From G965222535 sp965222535 (lineage in GTDB: Bacteria; Pseudomonadota; Gammaproteobacteria; HK1): DNA of 64,000 nt. Location of the stretch: the NCBI GenBank assembly GCA_965222535.1, contig OZ244957.1:682001-746000 (forward strand), given 5' to 3'. The number at the start of each line of letters is the position of its first letter. Within the stretch, counting starts at the first letter, position 1. The notes below the pieces were generated by a model. It had not been told where the DNA came from. It ran no database searches and saw nothing but the letters and a program-made list of their open reading frames with translations. Below are positions 25,918 to 33,482 of this stretch, one piece after another. The translations under genes were made by a program, and so were the position numbers.

Positions 25918-26363
25918 TATATATCACCTTACATGTTAGATTATAGTGACCATTATTTAAAAAGGTGGAATCATGCCCGATCAAAACATCACCAACAATA
26001 AATAAAAAAAACTATCTATTTTGGGATATTCAGTAGTTAAATCCAATTCCACTCTATCAAATTACAAATCGTCCCTAATGATTCCGTAATAAGTCATTTA
26101 TAGTTAATAGTGCTTGGATAAAAACAGTGCTCATAAACATCAACAGGCTTTAAATTTATCATCGACCTCATTATAACTCGCACAGTATTAATTTGATTTT
26201 TTGCGAGTTGACCATCTTTGGTGTTACTTCTTATAGCCTTCCTTGATTTATAATTGGTTAAAGGATGATCCATCTATGGCCTGATTATATTTTTTATGCG
26301 TTATGAATAATATAAGGTATCTCAGAAAAACCGCGGGATGGGTTTCGAGAGGGCCTATAAGTA
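25918..26363. other. AT-rich gap upstream of the longer VgrG-like gene
   Basis: 446 bp with no gene, strongly AT-rich. Its 26068-26180 part resembles the flank upstream of the other VgrG-like gene. Near 26330 a short GGGATGGG/TTTCGAGAGG stretch looks like a decayed end of family A. Confidence 0.5.
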
Positions 26364-26849
26364 TCAAATCACATTCTGTGTTACCACAGACCAACCGGCT
26401 TGAACAGAACCTCCTACACCCTCAGCATAATACTTGGAAGTCCATTCAATATCACTATACTCAATAGCAAATGTCTCGACTGGTTGTTCATTTAAAACAC
26501 CTTGTAAAAAAGGCGTATCAACCCCAACTCGCACTACATACGCATTACCCAAGGTGATTATTTCTCCTGGTTGAATTTGGCCGTCAATTGCGCGCAGATG
26601 AGTAATTGTTACTGTTCCCAGATTAGTACCTGACGAAGCAGCAAGCCGTAATAACGGTGACGCCATATCAACGGCATGAACCAACTCAATAGCACCATGA
26701 TGCGAAGCGCCTTCTGTGCGTGCTGCTCCTTGTGCTACTACAGGGAGGTCAATTGCATGACGCATTGAGACGCATTGGATTTGGCCTTCATAATCGCTCA
26801 CGGTTGATTCACCTTGAACGCTACCTATACTAACCATAACCGTCGCCAT
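26364..26849 (-). CDS. hcp: Hcp-family type VI tube protein, second copy
   Basis: A 161-residue protein with AGAGGG upstream of the ATG. VSIGSVQGESTVSDYEGQIQCVSMRHAID matches the opening of Hcp (IxGESxxxxHExxIEVxS). SPLLRLAASSGTNLGTVTITHLRA and FAIEYSDIEWTSKYYAEGV match the central and last strands. Hcp hexamers stack into the tube propelled through the target membrane and can chaperone small effectors. It is a diverged tandem paralogue of the next gene upstream and lies 34 bp after it, so the two are probably one transcript. Confidence 0.82.
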   Translation of the reverse strand: MATVMVSIGSVQGESTVSDYEGQIQCVSMRHAIDLPVVAQGAARTEGASHHGAIELVHAVDMASPLLRLAASSGTNLGTVTITHLRAIDGQIQPGEIITLGNAYVVRVGVDTPFLQGVLNEQPVETFAIEYSDIEWTSKYYAEGVGGSVQAGWSVVTQNVI

Positions 26850-26883
26850 TGATTTAACCCTCTTTAAATTTTAGAAACTGGTT

Positions 26884-27489
26884 TTAAACCTCAGAACCCT
26901 GTTGAATATTCCAAGCCCTTTCGATCATTCCACTGGCCACACCATTGGAACTGTATGGTGTATAGGTCCAGCGCACCTGCGATGCATTAAACCAAACGCG
27001 CTCAATATTTTTGTTGGTTTCAGCACCTCTGGGAATCCCCGTTATTGAACGTGGCACCAGCGGTCCGCTGCTTCGACTCCTAGCCAGTACGGCGACAACC
27101 GACCCAATCCCCACCGATGAGGTGGGCGATGTGACATTGCTTCCGGCAAAGTGTGGCTGAAGCGCGACACCATTGTCATCTAGCGTATCATGCTCGATCC
27201 TCGACACAAAAGTCTGGGACAAGGTATATGTCATATACGGCCTCAAACCTTGGGCTGAACGAAACAGGGTGATAACAATCTCACCCAAGTTCATGCCTGA
27301 GGCGCACGCTACTGCAAGCTTAGGACTTGCGCGATCCCGATAACGAACCAACTCAATATCGGAATGCTTAGAATTAACAGAAGCAGTCTCGATCGCATCC
27401 CGGAGCGCTATCGCTTCGATCTGTTCTTCATGATCTGCAATATTACTTTCACCTACAATACTGGGTATAGATACTGTAATTGTTGCCAT
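26884..27489 (-). CDS. hcp: Hcp-family type VI tube protein, first copy
   Basis: A 201-residue Hcp-like protein with a strong GGAGGAG ribosome site. VSIPSIVGESNIADHEEQIEAIALRDAI, DIELVRYRDRASPKLAVACASGMNLGEIVITLFR and VWFNASQVRWTYTPYSSNG give the Hcp pattern. It is longer than most Hcp because about 45-60 extra residues (around NVTSPTSSVGIGSVVAVLARSRS) sit before the last strands. First gene of the island; operator-like repeats lie upstream at 27586 and 27659. Two Hcp paralogues may form separate or mixed tubes; the sequence cannot tell. Confidence 0.82.
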   Translation of the reverse strand: MATITVSIPSIVGESNIADHEEQIEAIALRDAIETASVNSKHSDIELVRYRDRASPKLAVACASGMNLGEIVITLFRSAQGLRPYMTYTLSQTFVSRIEHDTLDDNGVALQPHFAGSNVTSPTSSVGIGSVVAVLARSRSSGPLVPRSITGIPRGAETNKNIERVWFNASQVRWTYTPYSSNGVASGMIERAWNIQQGSEV

Positions 27490-27585
27490 TATGCTTTCTC
27501 CTCCCCATGATAGTGGGATACACTTGTTCCTAATTCTAGATCAGTATTCAAAGAACACAACGATAAATAGCAGATAAAAACAGTT

Positions 27586-27680
27586 CATTTGACACCAAAC
27601 GGTATCAAATGCAACTCAGCCAAAGGCTATCTTGCACCCTGATCAGTACTGTTTTCGTCATTTGGCATACCGTATCAAAC
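27586..27680 (-). promoter_or_regulatory. Operator-like inverted repeat pair upstream of hcp
   Basis: CATTTGACACC-AAAC-GGTATCAAATG (27586-27611) is an 11-bp inverted repeat with one mismatch. A related CATTTGGCATACCGTATCAA begins at 27659. GGTATCA/CCGTATCA (GATACGG on the other strand) also occurs upstream of the DUF2169 gene (20978-20988) and the shorter vgrG gene (23107). This may be a shared regulator site; no regulator gene is in the island. Confidence 0.4.
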
Positions 27681-27794
27681 TCCCTAGGAGTTCTAAAAAT
27701 ATTGTATAAGTATATGTAAAGTATAATTAAATACAAGTTCAATAAAAGGAATCTTTTTGCCCTAATCCGATAAAACGCCAAGATAAAACACCAA

Positions 27795-27935
27795 GGGGCA
27801 CCTCGGAAAACCAGTTCCGCTAACTTTTCGAGGTGCCTTGCGGGGCTTGTCTATTGGGTAAATGATTATAAATCAACGAATTACGCTACAGGCGATCCTC
27901 CCCCATCCCATTCAAGGCTTTTCGAAGTTCCCTTG
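27795..27935 (+). repeat. Repeat family A copy at the right end of the type VI island, forward
   Basis: Complete copy: bordering hairpin GGCACCTCGGAAAACCAG and TTTTCGAGGTGCC, then GGGGCTTGTCTATTGGGT, ATTATAAATCAACGAATTACG, CCTCCCCCATCCC and a closing CTTTTCGAAGTTCCC. The closing part overlaps the last codons of the acyl-CoA ligase gene (stop at 27912). Confidence 0.9.
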
Positions 27936-29534
27936 GTACTGTTCGCGCAGTTGAAGTTTGTTAATCTTGCCGGTCGCCGTATGAGGTAACGCGTCGCTGA
28001 ACTCAATTTGCTCAGGGATCCACCACGAGGCGACATGGGCGGTCAGAAAAGCGCGCAGGGTATCAACATCCACCGCATCTCCAGCGGCGCGCACCACGAT
28101 CGCCAGCGGGCGCTCCCCCCAGCGCTCGTGACGCACTGCAATAACCGCTGCTTCGGCAACCGCAGGATGAGAATTGAGGGCATTTTCAAGCCCCAGAGAA
28201 CTTATCCACTCACCGCCAGATTTGATTAGATCCTTGGCGCGATCAACAATTCCCACTACGCCATCGCTATCAATAGTGACCACGTCGCCGGTGCAAAACC
28301 ATCCATCCGCAGTAAAAGCGGCAGCGGTCGCCGCTGGATCCTGATAGTAAGCGCCAGCGATCCACGGGCCGCGCACCTGCAATTGTCCAATCGCATCGCC
28401 ATCATGCACTAATATCCGATCGCGATCATCCGCGATGCGTGCTTCCACACCATAGGCAATACGGCCTTGCTTTTGTTGCTGCTGACGCTTTGCAGTCACG
28501 CCCGTTCGTACATGTTTAGGCTTCAGCACCCCCGTGGTACCAACTGGACTCATTTCGGTCATGCCCCAAGCGTGGTTGACCGCGACACCAAAATCTTCTT
28601 GGAAATCTTTAATCATCGACGCACTGGCGGCCGCACCACCGATGGTTACTGATTGCAAAGCCTTTGGTTTTCGGCCCGCTTTGCGCATTGCTTCGATAAA
28701 TCCACGCCAGATTGTCGGCACTCCAAGCGAATGGGTAACCGACTCTGAATCGAATAACGAAAATAAATTGTCACCGTCTAGGTAACGCCCGGGGAATACC
28801 AGTTGGCTGCCAGCCATCGGTGCCGCATAAGGGGCGCCCCAAGCGTGGACATGAAACATCGGCACTACCGGCAGCACCGTCGTGAATACAGAGAACTCGC
28901 AGGCAGAGCCTACACTGCATAGACCGAAAGCATGCAGCACCGTCGATCGGTGACTGTAGAGAATGCCTTTGGGATTGCCGGTAGTGCCCGAGGTGTAGCA
29001 TAGAGAAGACGCCGTGCGTTCATCAAAGATCGGCCAGACAAAGTTATCGTCTTCAGCCGCCAGCAGGCTTTCATAAGAACGCGCATTGCGCAGAGTAGTC
29101 AATGGCATTTGCGCGTCAGTGCATAACAGCACATAACCCTCCACCTTGGGCAAGCGATCCGCCAACGCCGCCAGCAACGGTTCAAAATCCACATCGAGAA
29201 ATATGAAACGATCCGCCGCATGATTGACAATGTACTGGATATGCTCGGTGAACAATCTTGGATTAATAGTATGGCACACTGCGCCGAACCCAGAAACAGC
29301 GTAATACAACTCCAAATGCCGATAACTGTTCCAAGCAAAAGTAGCAATACGATCCCCGGGCTGGACAGACAACCGCTGTAGCGCATTGGCTAGGCGTCGA
29401 CTGCGGATTGCGCATGCGGCATAGTCATAGCGATGCAAACCGCCATCTTGCATCCGTGAAACGATCGCGGCATCGCTATGAAACGTTGCAGCATGGTTCA
29501 ACAACCCCGAAATCAACAGCGGCGTATCCATCAT
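27912..29534 (-). CDS. AMP-forming acyl-CoA ligase (AlkK-like, medium/long chain)
   Basis: About 540 residues of the ANL superfamily, which activates a carboxylate through an acyl-adenylate and transfers it to CoA. Motifs: P-loop YTSGTTGNPKGILYSH, FHVHAWGAPY, GGAAAS, the A5 segment WGMTEMSPVG, GWFCTGDVV, DRAKDLIKSGGEWISS, and the A10 lysine in TATGKINKLQLRE. The N-terminal pattern (LLNHAATFHSDAAIVSR, HRYDYAA, TINPRLF) suits the AlkK or DmdB-type ligases, so the substrate may be a fatty acid or a small acid such as methylmercaptopropionate. I chose ATG 29534 (MMDTPLLISGLL) over the frame start at 29579. It is divergent from betA. The C-terminal residues are coded by the closing part of a family A repeat. 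Confidence 0.85.
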   Translation of the reverse strand: MMDTPLLISGLLNHAATFHSDAAIVSRMQDGGLHRYDYAACAIRSRRLANALQRLSVQPGDRIATFAWNSYRHLELYYAVSGFGAVCHTINPRLFTEHIQYIVNHAADRFIFLDVDFEPLLAALADRLPKVEGYVLLCTDAQMPLTTLRNARSYESLLAAEDDNFVWPIFDERTASSLCYTSGTTGNPKGILYSHRSTVLHAFGLCSVGSACEFSVFTTVLPVVPMFHVHAWGAPYAAPMAGSQLVFPGRYLDGDNLFSLFDSESVTHSLGVPTIWRGFIEAMRKAGRKPKALQSVTIGGAAASASMIKDFQEDFGVAVNHAWGMTEMSPVGTTGVLKPKHVRTGVTAKRQQQQKQGRIAYGVEARIADDRDRILVHDGDAIGQLQVRGPWIAGAYYQDPAATAAAFTADGWFCTGDVVTIDSDGVVGIVDRAKDLIKSGGEWISSLGLENALNSHPAVAEAAVIAVRHERWGERPLAIVVRAAGDAVDVDTLRAFLTAHVASWWIPEQIEFSDALPHTATGKINKLQLREQYQGNFEKP

Positions 29535-29894
29535 CTGACCAAACACCAAACAAACCCTCCGTAAGATACCAAAGCGCAAAATTTATGCACCCGCAGCGGC
29601 GCATTGAGGTCGCCAGCCTGCGCCAGCGCTGAACAAAGGCAGTGCAGGATCATCAAGAGTCCTAAAAAAACAGCTTCTTAGCCTTCCCCTGTGCAGAGCT
29701 TCCCGATTGGAATATACTACCCCTTACAGCACACTTTGGCATACCCCAATCAACACCGGCTTCCCTTGTTGCGCAGCGCTAGGTGACTGCAATACCTTTG
29801 TTATAAGCACCCTCGCTCTTCATGCTTTGACAACTGCATCAACAGCTTACAATGCGAAAATCAGTCCCAAAGTCCATCTCGCCTGGTCCATCTT
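29535..29894. other. Divergent intergenic region between acyl-CoA ligase and betA
   Basis: 360 bp with no gene and no repeat of the families described here. Both flanking genes are transcribed away from it, so it must hold two promoters, but I cannot pick them with confidence. No BetI-type palindrome stood out. Confidence 0.4.
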
Positions 29895-31586
29895 GTGATC
29901 TTCTCCAAGGCCGTTAATCGTTTTGATTATATTATCGTCGGTGCCGGCTCGGCGGGTTGCGTACTCGCCAATCGGTTGAGCGAAGACTCGCATGCGAAGG
30001 TATTGCTGATCGAGGCCGGAGGCAGTGATCGCCACCTCATGGTGCAAATGCCGACCGCACTGTCAATACCGATGAATATGCCACGCTTCAATTGGATGTT
30101 CGTCTCCGAGCCTGAGCCGTCCATGGATCAGCGGCGCTTAGAGTGCCCCCGGGGGAAAGTACTTGGCGGCTCTTCTTCGATCAATGGGATGGTCTATGTG
30201 CGCGGCCATGCTGATGATTTTGACGAATGGCAGCAGTGCGGTGCCAGCGGTTGGGGATACCGGCATTGTCTGCCCTACTTTCAGCGTGCTGAAGCCTGGA
30301 TGGGGGGTGCCAATCGCTACCGTGGCGCTGACGGGCCGCTCACCGTTTCTTGCGGCAATGGGATGCTCAATCCCCTCTACCGCGCTTTTATCGCTGCCGG
30401 CGAGCAAGCCGGCTATGGCACCACGGACGACTACAACGGCTATCGCCAAGAGGGCTTTGCGCCGATGCAGATGACGGTGCATGGCGGGGTGCGCTGGTCA
30501 ACTGCCAACGCCTATCTGCGCCCGGCCCTGTCGCGCCCTAACCTGCGGCTCATTAGCCGGGCGCTGGTGCACCGTGTATGTCTGCGCGGAGACCATGCAA
30601 GCGGCGTGGAATACGAGCAGAAAGGGCGATTACACCAAGCGCAAGCTGACGAGATCATCCTGAGCGCCGGCGCTATCGGATCACCGCAGTTGTTAATGCT
30701 CTCCGGCATTGGCGATCAAGCAATGTTGCGCAAAGCCGGGATAAAGCCGCTGCATTCCCTGCCCGGTGTGGGCGCTAATTTACAAGATCATCTGGAGGTT
30801 TATTTTCAGTTCCGCTGCCGCCAGCCGATAACCCTGAACGCCCAACTGCACCCACTACGTAAAGCACTAATTGGTGCCCGTTGGTTGTTGACCAAAAGCG
30901 GCTTGGGAGCAACCAATCACTTCGAGTCCTGCGCTTTTATTCGCTCGCGCGCAGGTCTGGCTGCGCCTGATATTCAGTACCACTTCCTGCCTGGGGCGAT
31001 GCGCTACGATGGTCGCGCCGCGTTTTCTGGTCACGGCTTCCAGGTCCATGTTGGGCCGAATAAACCGCAAAGCCGCGGGCGAGTATGGCTCCACAGCGGC
31101 GATCCACATGCCAAACCGCGCATCCTGTTTGATTACCTTGCGAGCGAAGCCGATCGCCTCAGTTTTCGCCGCGCTATCCATCTGACGCGCGAAATCATGC
31201 ACCAGCCAGCGATGGCCCCTTACCGCGGAGATGAGATTCAACCCGGCGCCGGGTGCGTCAGCGCCAGCCAACTTGACGCCTGGATCCGGGCACATGCCGA
31301 GAGTGCCTATCATGCCTCCTGTACCTGTCCAATGGGAGCCGAAGACGATCCGATGGCAGTGCTGGACAGCGCCTGCCGGGTACGCCGGATCGAGCACCTG
31401 CGGGTAGTGGATTCATCGATATTCCCGACCATCCCGAATGGTAACCTGAATGCCCCGACGATCATGGCGGCTGAGAAAGCAGCCGATCAGATTCGCGGCA
31501 TTCCGCCTTTAGCCCCCTCTGACGTACCCGTATGGCGCTGCCCAAAGTGGCGCGACCAACAGCGCGAATCGCCACCAGCCGCATAA
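29895..31586 (+). CDS. betA: Choline dehydrogenase (GMC oxidoreductase)
   Basis: A 563-residue FAD enzyme (E. coli BetA 556) that oxidises choline to betaine aldehyde at the membrane, the first step to glycine betaine. FDYIIVGAGSAGCVLANRLSED is the FAD dinucleotide fold, PRGKVLGGSSSINGMVYVRG is the first GMC signature, GAIGSPQLLMLSGIG the second, and SAYHASCTCPMG carries the catalytic His. The start is GTG 29895 with no clear ribosome site. No betB aldehyde dehydrogenase, betI or transporter is next to it. In a window that also has BKACE, CaiD and a methylglycine dehydrogenase, it points to use of host- or plankton-derived quaternary amines rather than osmoprotection alone (inference). Related GMC alcohol dehydrogenases are the main alternative. 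Confidence 0.87.
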   Translation: MIFSKAVNRFDYIIVGAGSAGCVLANRLSEDSHAKVLLIEAGGSDRHLMVQMPTALSIPMNMPRFNWMFVSEPEPSMDQRRLECPRGKVLGGSSSINGMVYVRGHADDFDEWQQCGASGWGYRHCLPYFQRAEAWMGGANRYRGADGPLTVSCGNGMLNPLYRAFIAAGEQAGYGTTDDYNGYRQEGFAPMQMTVHGGVRWSTANAYLRPALSRPNLRLISRALVHRVCLRGDHASGVEYEQKGRLHQAQADEIILSAGAIGSPQLLMLSGIGDQAMLRKAGIKPLHSLPGVGANLQDHLEVYFQFRCRQPITLNAQLHPLRKALIGARWLLTKSGLGATNHFESCAFIRSRAGLAAPDIQYHFLPGAMRYDGRAAFSGHGFQVHVGPNKPQSRGRVWLHSGDPHAKPRILFDYLASEADRLSFRRAIHLTREIMHQPAMAPYRGDEIQPGAGCVSASQLDAWIRAHAESAYHASCTCPMGAEDDPMAVLDSACRVRRIEHLRVVDSSIFPTIPNGNLNAPTIMAAEKAADQIRGIPPLAPSDVPVWRCPKWRDQQRESPPAA

Positions 31587-32086
31587 CCCATAGCCCTCAC
31601 GTGTTCAGCCATCGCTACTATCAGCAACGCCGTGCCGCACGTGCGTTTTTTCTCAAGGATTACCACTGCGCGATCAAGCACCTCAACGCACTCAACCGCG
31701 AGGTGCCTGATCAACTACAGACGCTGTATCTGCTGGCACTGTCGCACGAGCGCTTGCAACATACCAAGGAGGCGATCACGCTATCGCAGCAGGCGCTGGC
31801 GATCGATCCCCAGCATTGCGACAGCTTACAGTTGATGGCGCGTACGTTGATCTCATGTCAACGCGAGACACAAGCCGTGGCGTTTGTCCAACGCGCCCTC
31901 GCGGTGCTGCCAAAACCTCAGACACCGTGGTGGGTAAGGTTCCTTCGGTCTTTAAACTTGGCGTTTCTGTGTCCCCAATCCGAGTCATCAAGCTGGCGGG
32001 AATGGGCACATGCTTTCCTTGAACAGCAAACAACAGCACCCGCTTGCCCGCGCAACAGCGATACGCCTGAAACGTTGGGTAGGTGA
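31532..32086 (+). CDS. TPR-repeat protein
   Basis: Up to 184 residues with about three tetratricopeptide units (AARAFFLKDYHCAIKHLNAL, TLYLLALSHERLQHTKEAI, SLQLMARTLISCQRETQAV) ending ALAVLP. TPR proteins act as protein-binding scaffolds; nothing shows the partner. The ATG at 31532 overlaps the end of betA by 55 bp and has no ribosome site; GTG 31601, just after the betA stop, would give MFSHRYYQQRRAARAFF and is a credible alternative start. No signal peptide is seen. Probably cytoplasmic and translationally coupled to betA. Confidence 0.65.
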   Translation: MALPKVARPTARIATSRITHSPHVFSHRYYQQRRAARAFFLKDYHCAIKHLNALNREVPDQLQTLYLLALSHERLQHTKEAITLSQQALAIDPQHCDSLQLMARTLISCQRETQAVAFVQRALAVLPKPQTPWWVRFLRSLNLAFLCPQSESSSWREWAHAFLEQQTTAPACPRNSDTPETLGR

Positions 32087-32204
32087 ACTTCTGGCTGTGA
32101 GGCCGAACAGCCTTTATACTCGTAACTTGAAGTGGCCAAAAGACGTTTGTGTTGATTCGTGAATAATCTAGTGTCCAACAAACACTCCCTTGCGAGGGCT
32201 CATG

Positions 32205-33047
32205 ATGGCAAGGAAATTCTATATTACTGACGTATTTCATTCCGGCGGTTATTCGGGTAACCAACTCGCGACTGTCATTGATACAGAGGGATTAACCACA
32301 GCAGAAATGCAAATCATTGCAAGAGAATTCAACTTCTCCGAGACTACCTTCCTGATGGGTGGTGATTTTGAAACTGGCTATGATGTCAGAATTTTTACTC
32401 CGCTTGAAGAATTACCCTTTGCAGGGCACCCAACCTTGGGAAGTGCCTATTTGATTCGAGAGTATGTCGGCAAACTAGAAAGCAAGGCCTTAACGCTAAA
32501 CTTGGGTGTTGGAAAGATCAATGTCACATTTGAGAATGACGGCGTCATTTGGATGCGACAGAGAGAACCAGAATTCGGAGAAACCTTCGATCGTCAGGCA
32601 GCTGCAGATGCTCTGGGGCTGGAATTAGATGACATTGATGAAGATTTTCCGGTCCAGTCGGTGTCTACCGGTATTGCCTTCACGCTTGTTCCTCTAAAGT
32701 CCCTAGAGGCTCTGAAGAGGATCAAACAGCAGGGTTCACTGGGCTTCGGCATATTCGCGTTTACCACAGAGGGTTACACAAAGGACTATGACATTTCCTC
32801 TCGGATGTTGGCGAAAGATGCGGGTATTAGCGAAGACCCCGCGACAGGGAGTGCAAATGGATGTTTGGCAAGCTATCTGGTTCATCACAAGTATTTCGGT
32901 AGAGAATCGATAGATATTCGAGTCGCTCAGGGTTTTGAGATCAAGCGGCCGTCGACATTATATTTGCGAGCCAGCTATGCTGATGAAAAATACGAAATCA
33001 ATGTAGGGGGTGAGGTGAAACTTTCCGCGGAGGGTTGGTTGGTTTGA
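32205..33047 (+). CDS. PhzF-family isomerase
   Basis: About 280 residues. I chose ATG 32205 because GAGGG lies 6 bases upstream; another ATG is 3 bases earlier. The PhzF/DHHA isomerase fold is shown by YITDVFHSGGYSGNQLATV, the catalytic Glu in EFNFSETTFL, RIFTPLEELPFAGHPTLGSAY, and EDPATGSANGCLASYL. The family includes PhzF (phenazine synthesis) and many uncharacterised epimerase-like enzymes; no phenazine genes are near, so the reaction is unknown. Its base composition is clearly AT-richer than betA and the flavoprotein gene beside it, suggesting later acquisition. Confidence 0.87.
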   Translation: MARKFYITDVFHSGGYSGNQLATVIDTEGLTTAEMQIIAREFNFSETTFLMGGDFETGYDVRIFTPLEELPFAGHPTLGSAYLIREYVGKLESKALTLNLGVGKINVTFENDGVIWMRQREPEFGETFDRQAAADALGLELDDIDEDFPVQSVSTGIAFTLVPLKSLEALKRIKQQGSLGFGIFAFTTEGYTKDYDISSRMLAKDAGISEDPATGSANGCLASYLVHHKYFGRESIDIRVAQGFEIKRPSTLYLRASYADEKYEINVGGEVKLSAEGWLV

Positions 33048-33235
33048 TTCACAGTTTTGATTTTCTATTGCGAATCACAGAGGTTTTTAATCGGCACCAC
33101 CCAGAAGTGATAGATAGCATATCTGCGGACCGCTTGTTGGTATTTGAAGGGTTTCAACTACGGTAATGCTGCGCTGATTTTAATTCAAATAAATCAACAT
33201 GTTACTTAGTTAAAAGAATCACAATGCAGTCAGAA

Positions 33236-33425
33236 GAATATTGCCAAAAGACGTTTATATTGGGAAAAGAGTGAAGGCGTGTTTAACGCACCTAAATGCT
33301 GTACCCCCTTCCCCCAAACCCCTAACCCCAGGACATCCTGCGCCCTCGCCTCAACGCCTTGCAGGGCCGAGGGCTTCGATAAACGCTCTGGGATAGTGGA
33401 GGGCAAGGCTCTGGAAATGGGACAA
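33236..33425 (+). repeat. Repeat family B copy
   Basis: GACGTTTATATTGGGAAAAG, CCCCTTCCCCCAAACCCCTA, TTGCAGGGCCGAGGG, CTTCGATAAACGCTCTGGGA and AAGGCTCTGGAAATGG in the family order. The stretch 33048-33235 before it is AT-rich and without a gene. The copy ends about 50 bp before the next start codon and creates a false N-terminal extension of that frame. Confidence 0.85.
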
Positions 33426-33482
33426 CGACCCTTCCAACAATCATTTCGTGGTGTCGCTCTAGATCGCACCCCCGGAGGACGT

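Larger units (their letters stand above)
15752..27935. other. AT-rich genomic island carrying orphan type VI secretion tube and spike genes
   Basis: Eight minus-strand genes for Hcp, VgrG-like, DUF2169-pentapeptide, beta-repeat and PAAR-like proteins. Base composition is clearly AT-richer than the GC-rich genes on both sides, with long AT-rich gaps. Family A repeats in opposite orientation border it. No integrase, transposase or tRNA is seen at either end, and no sheath (TssB/C), baseplate (TssE/F/G/K), membrane complex (TssJ/L/M) or ClpV gene is in the window. It must rely on a core apparatus elsewhere or be a relic. Acquisition by transfer is inferred from composition. Confidence 0.7.

Noticed and set aside
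15752..27935. Prophage or phage tail cluster instead of type VI genes
   Set aside because: No capsid, terminase, sheath, tape-measure or integrase genes are present. Hcp, DUF2169 and DUF4150 features point to type VI secretion.
33279..33482. N-terminal extension of the methylglycine dehydrogenase frame
   Set aside because: It only translates a family B repeat. The ATG at 33483 has a ribosome site and gives the normal FAD-domain start.
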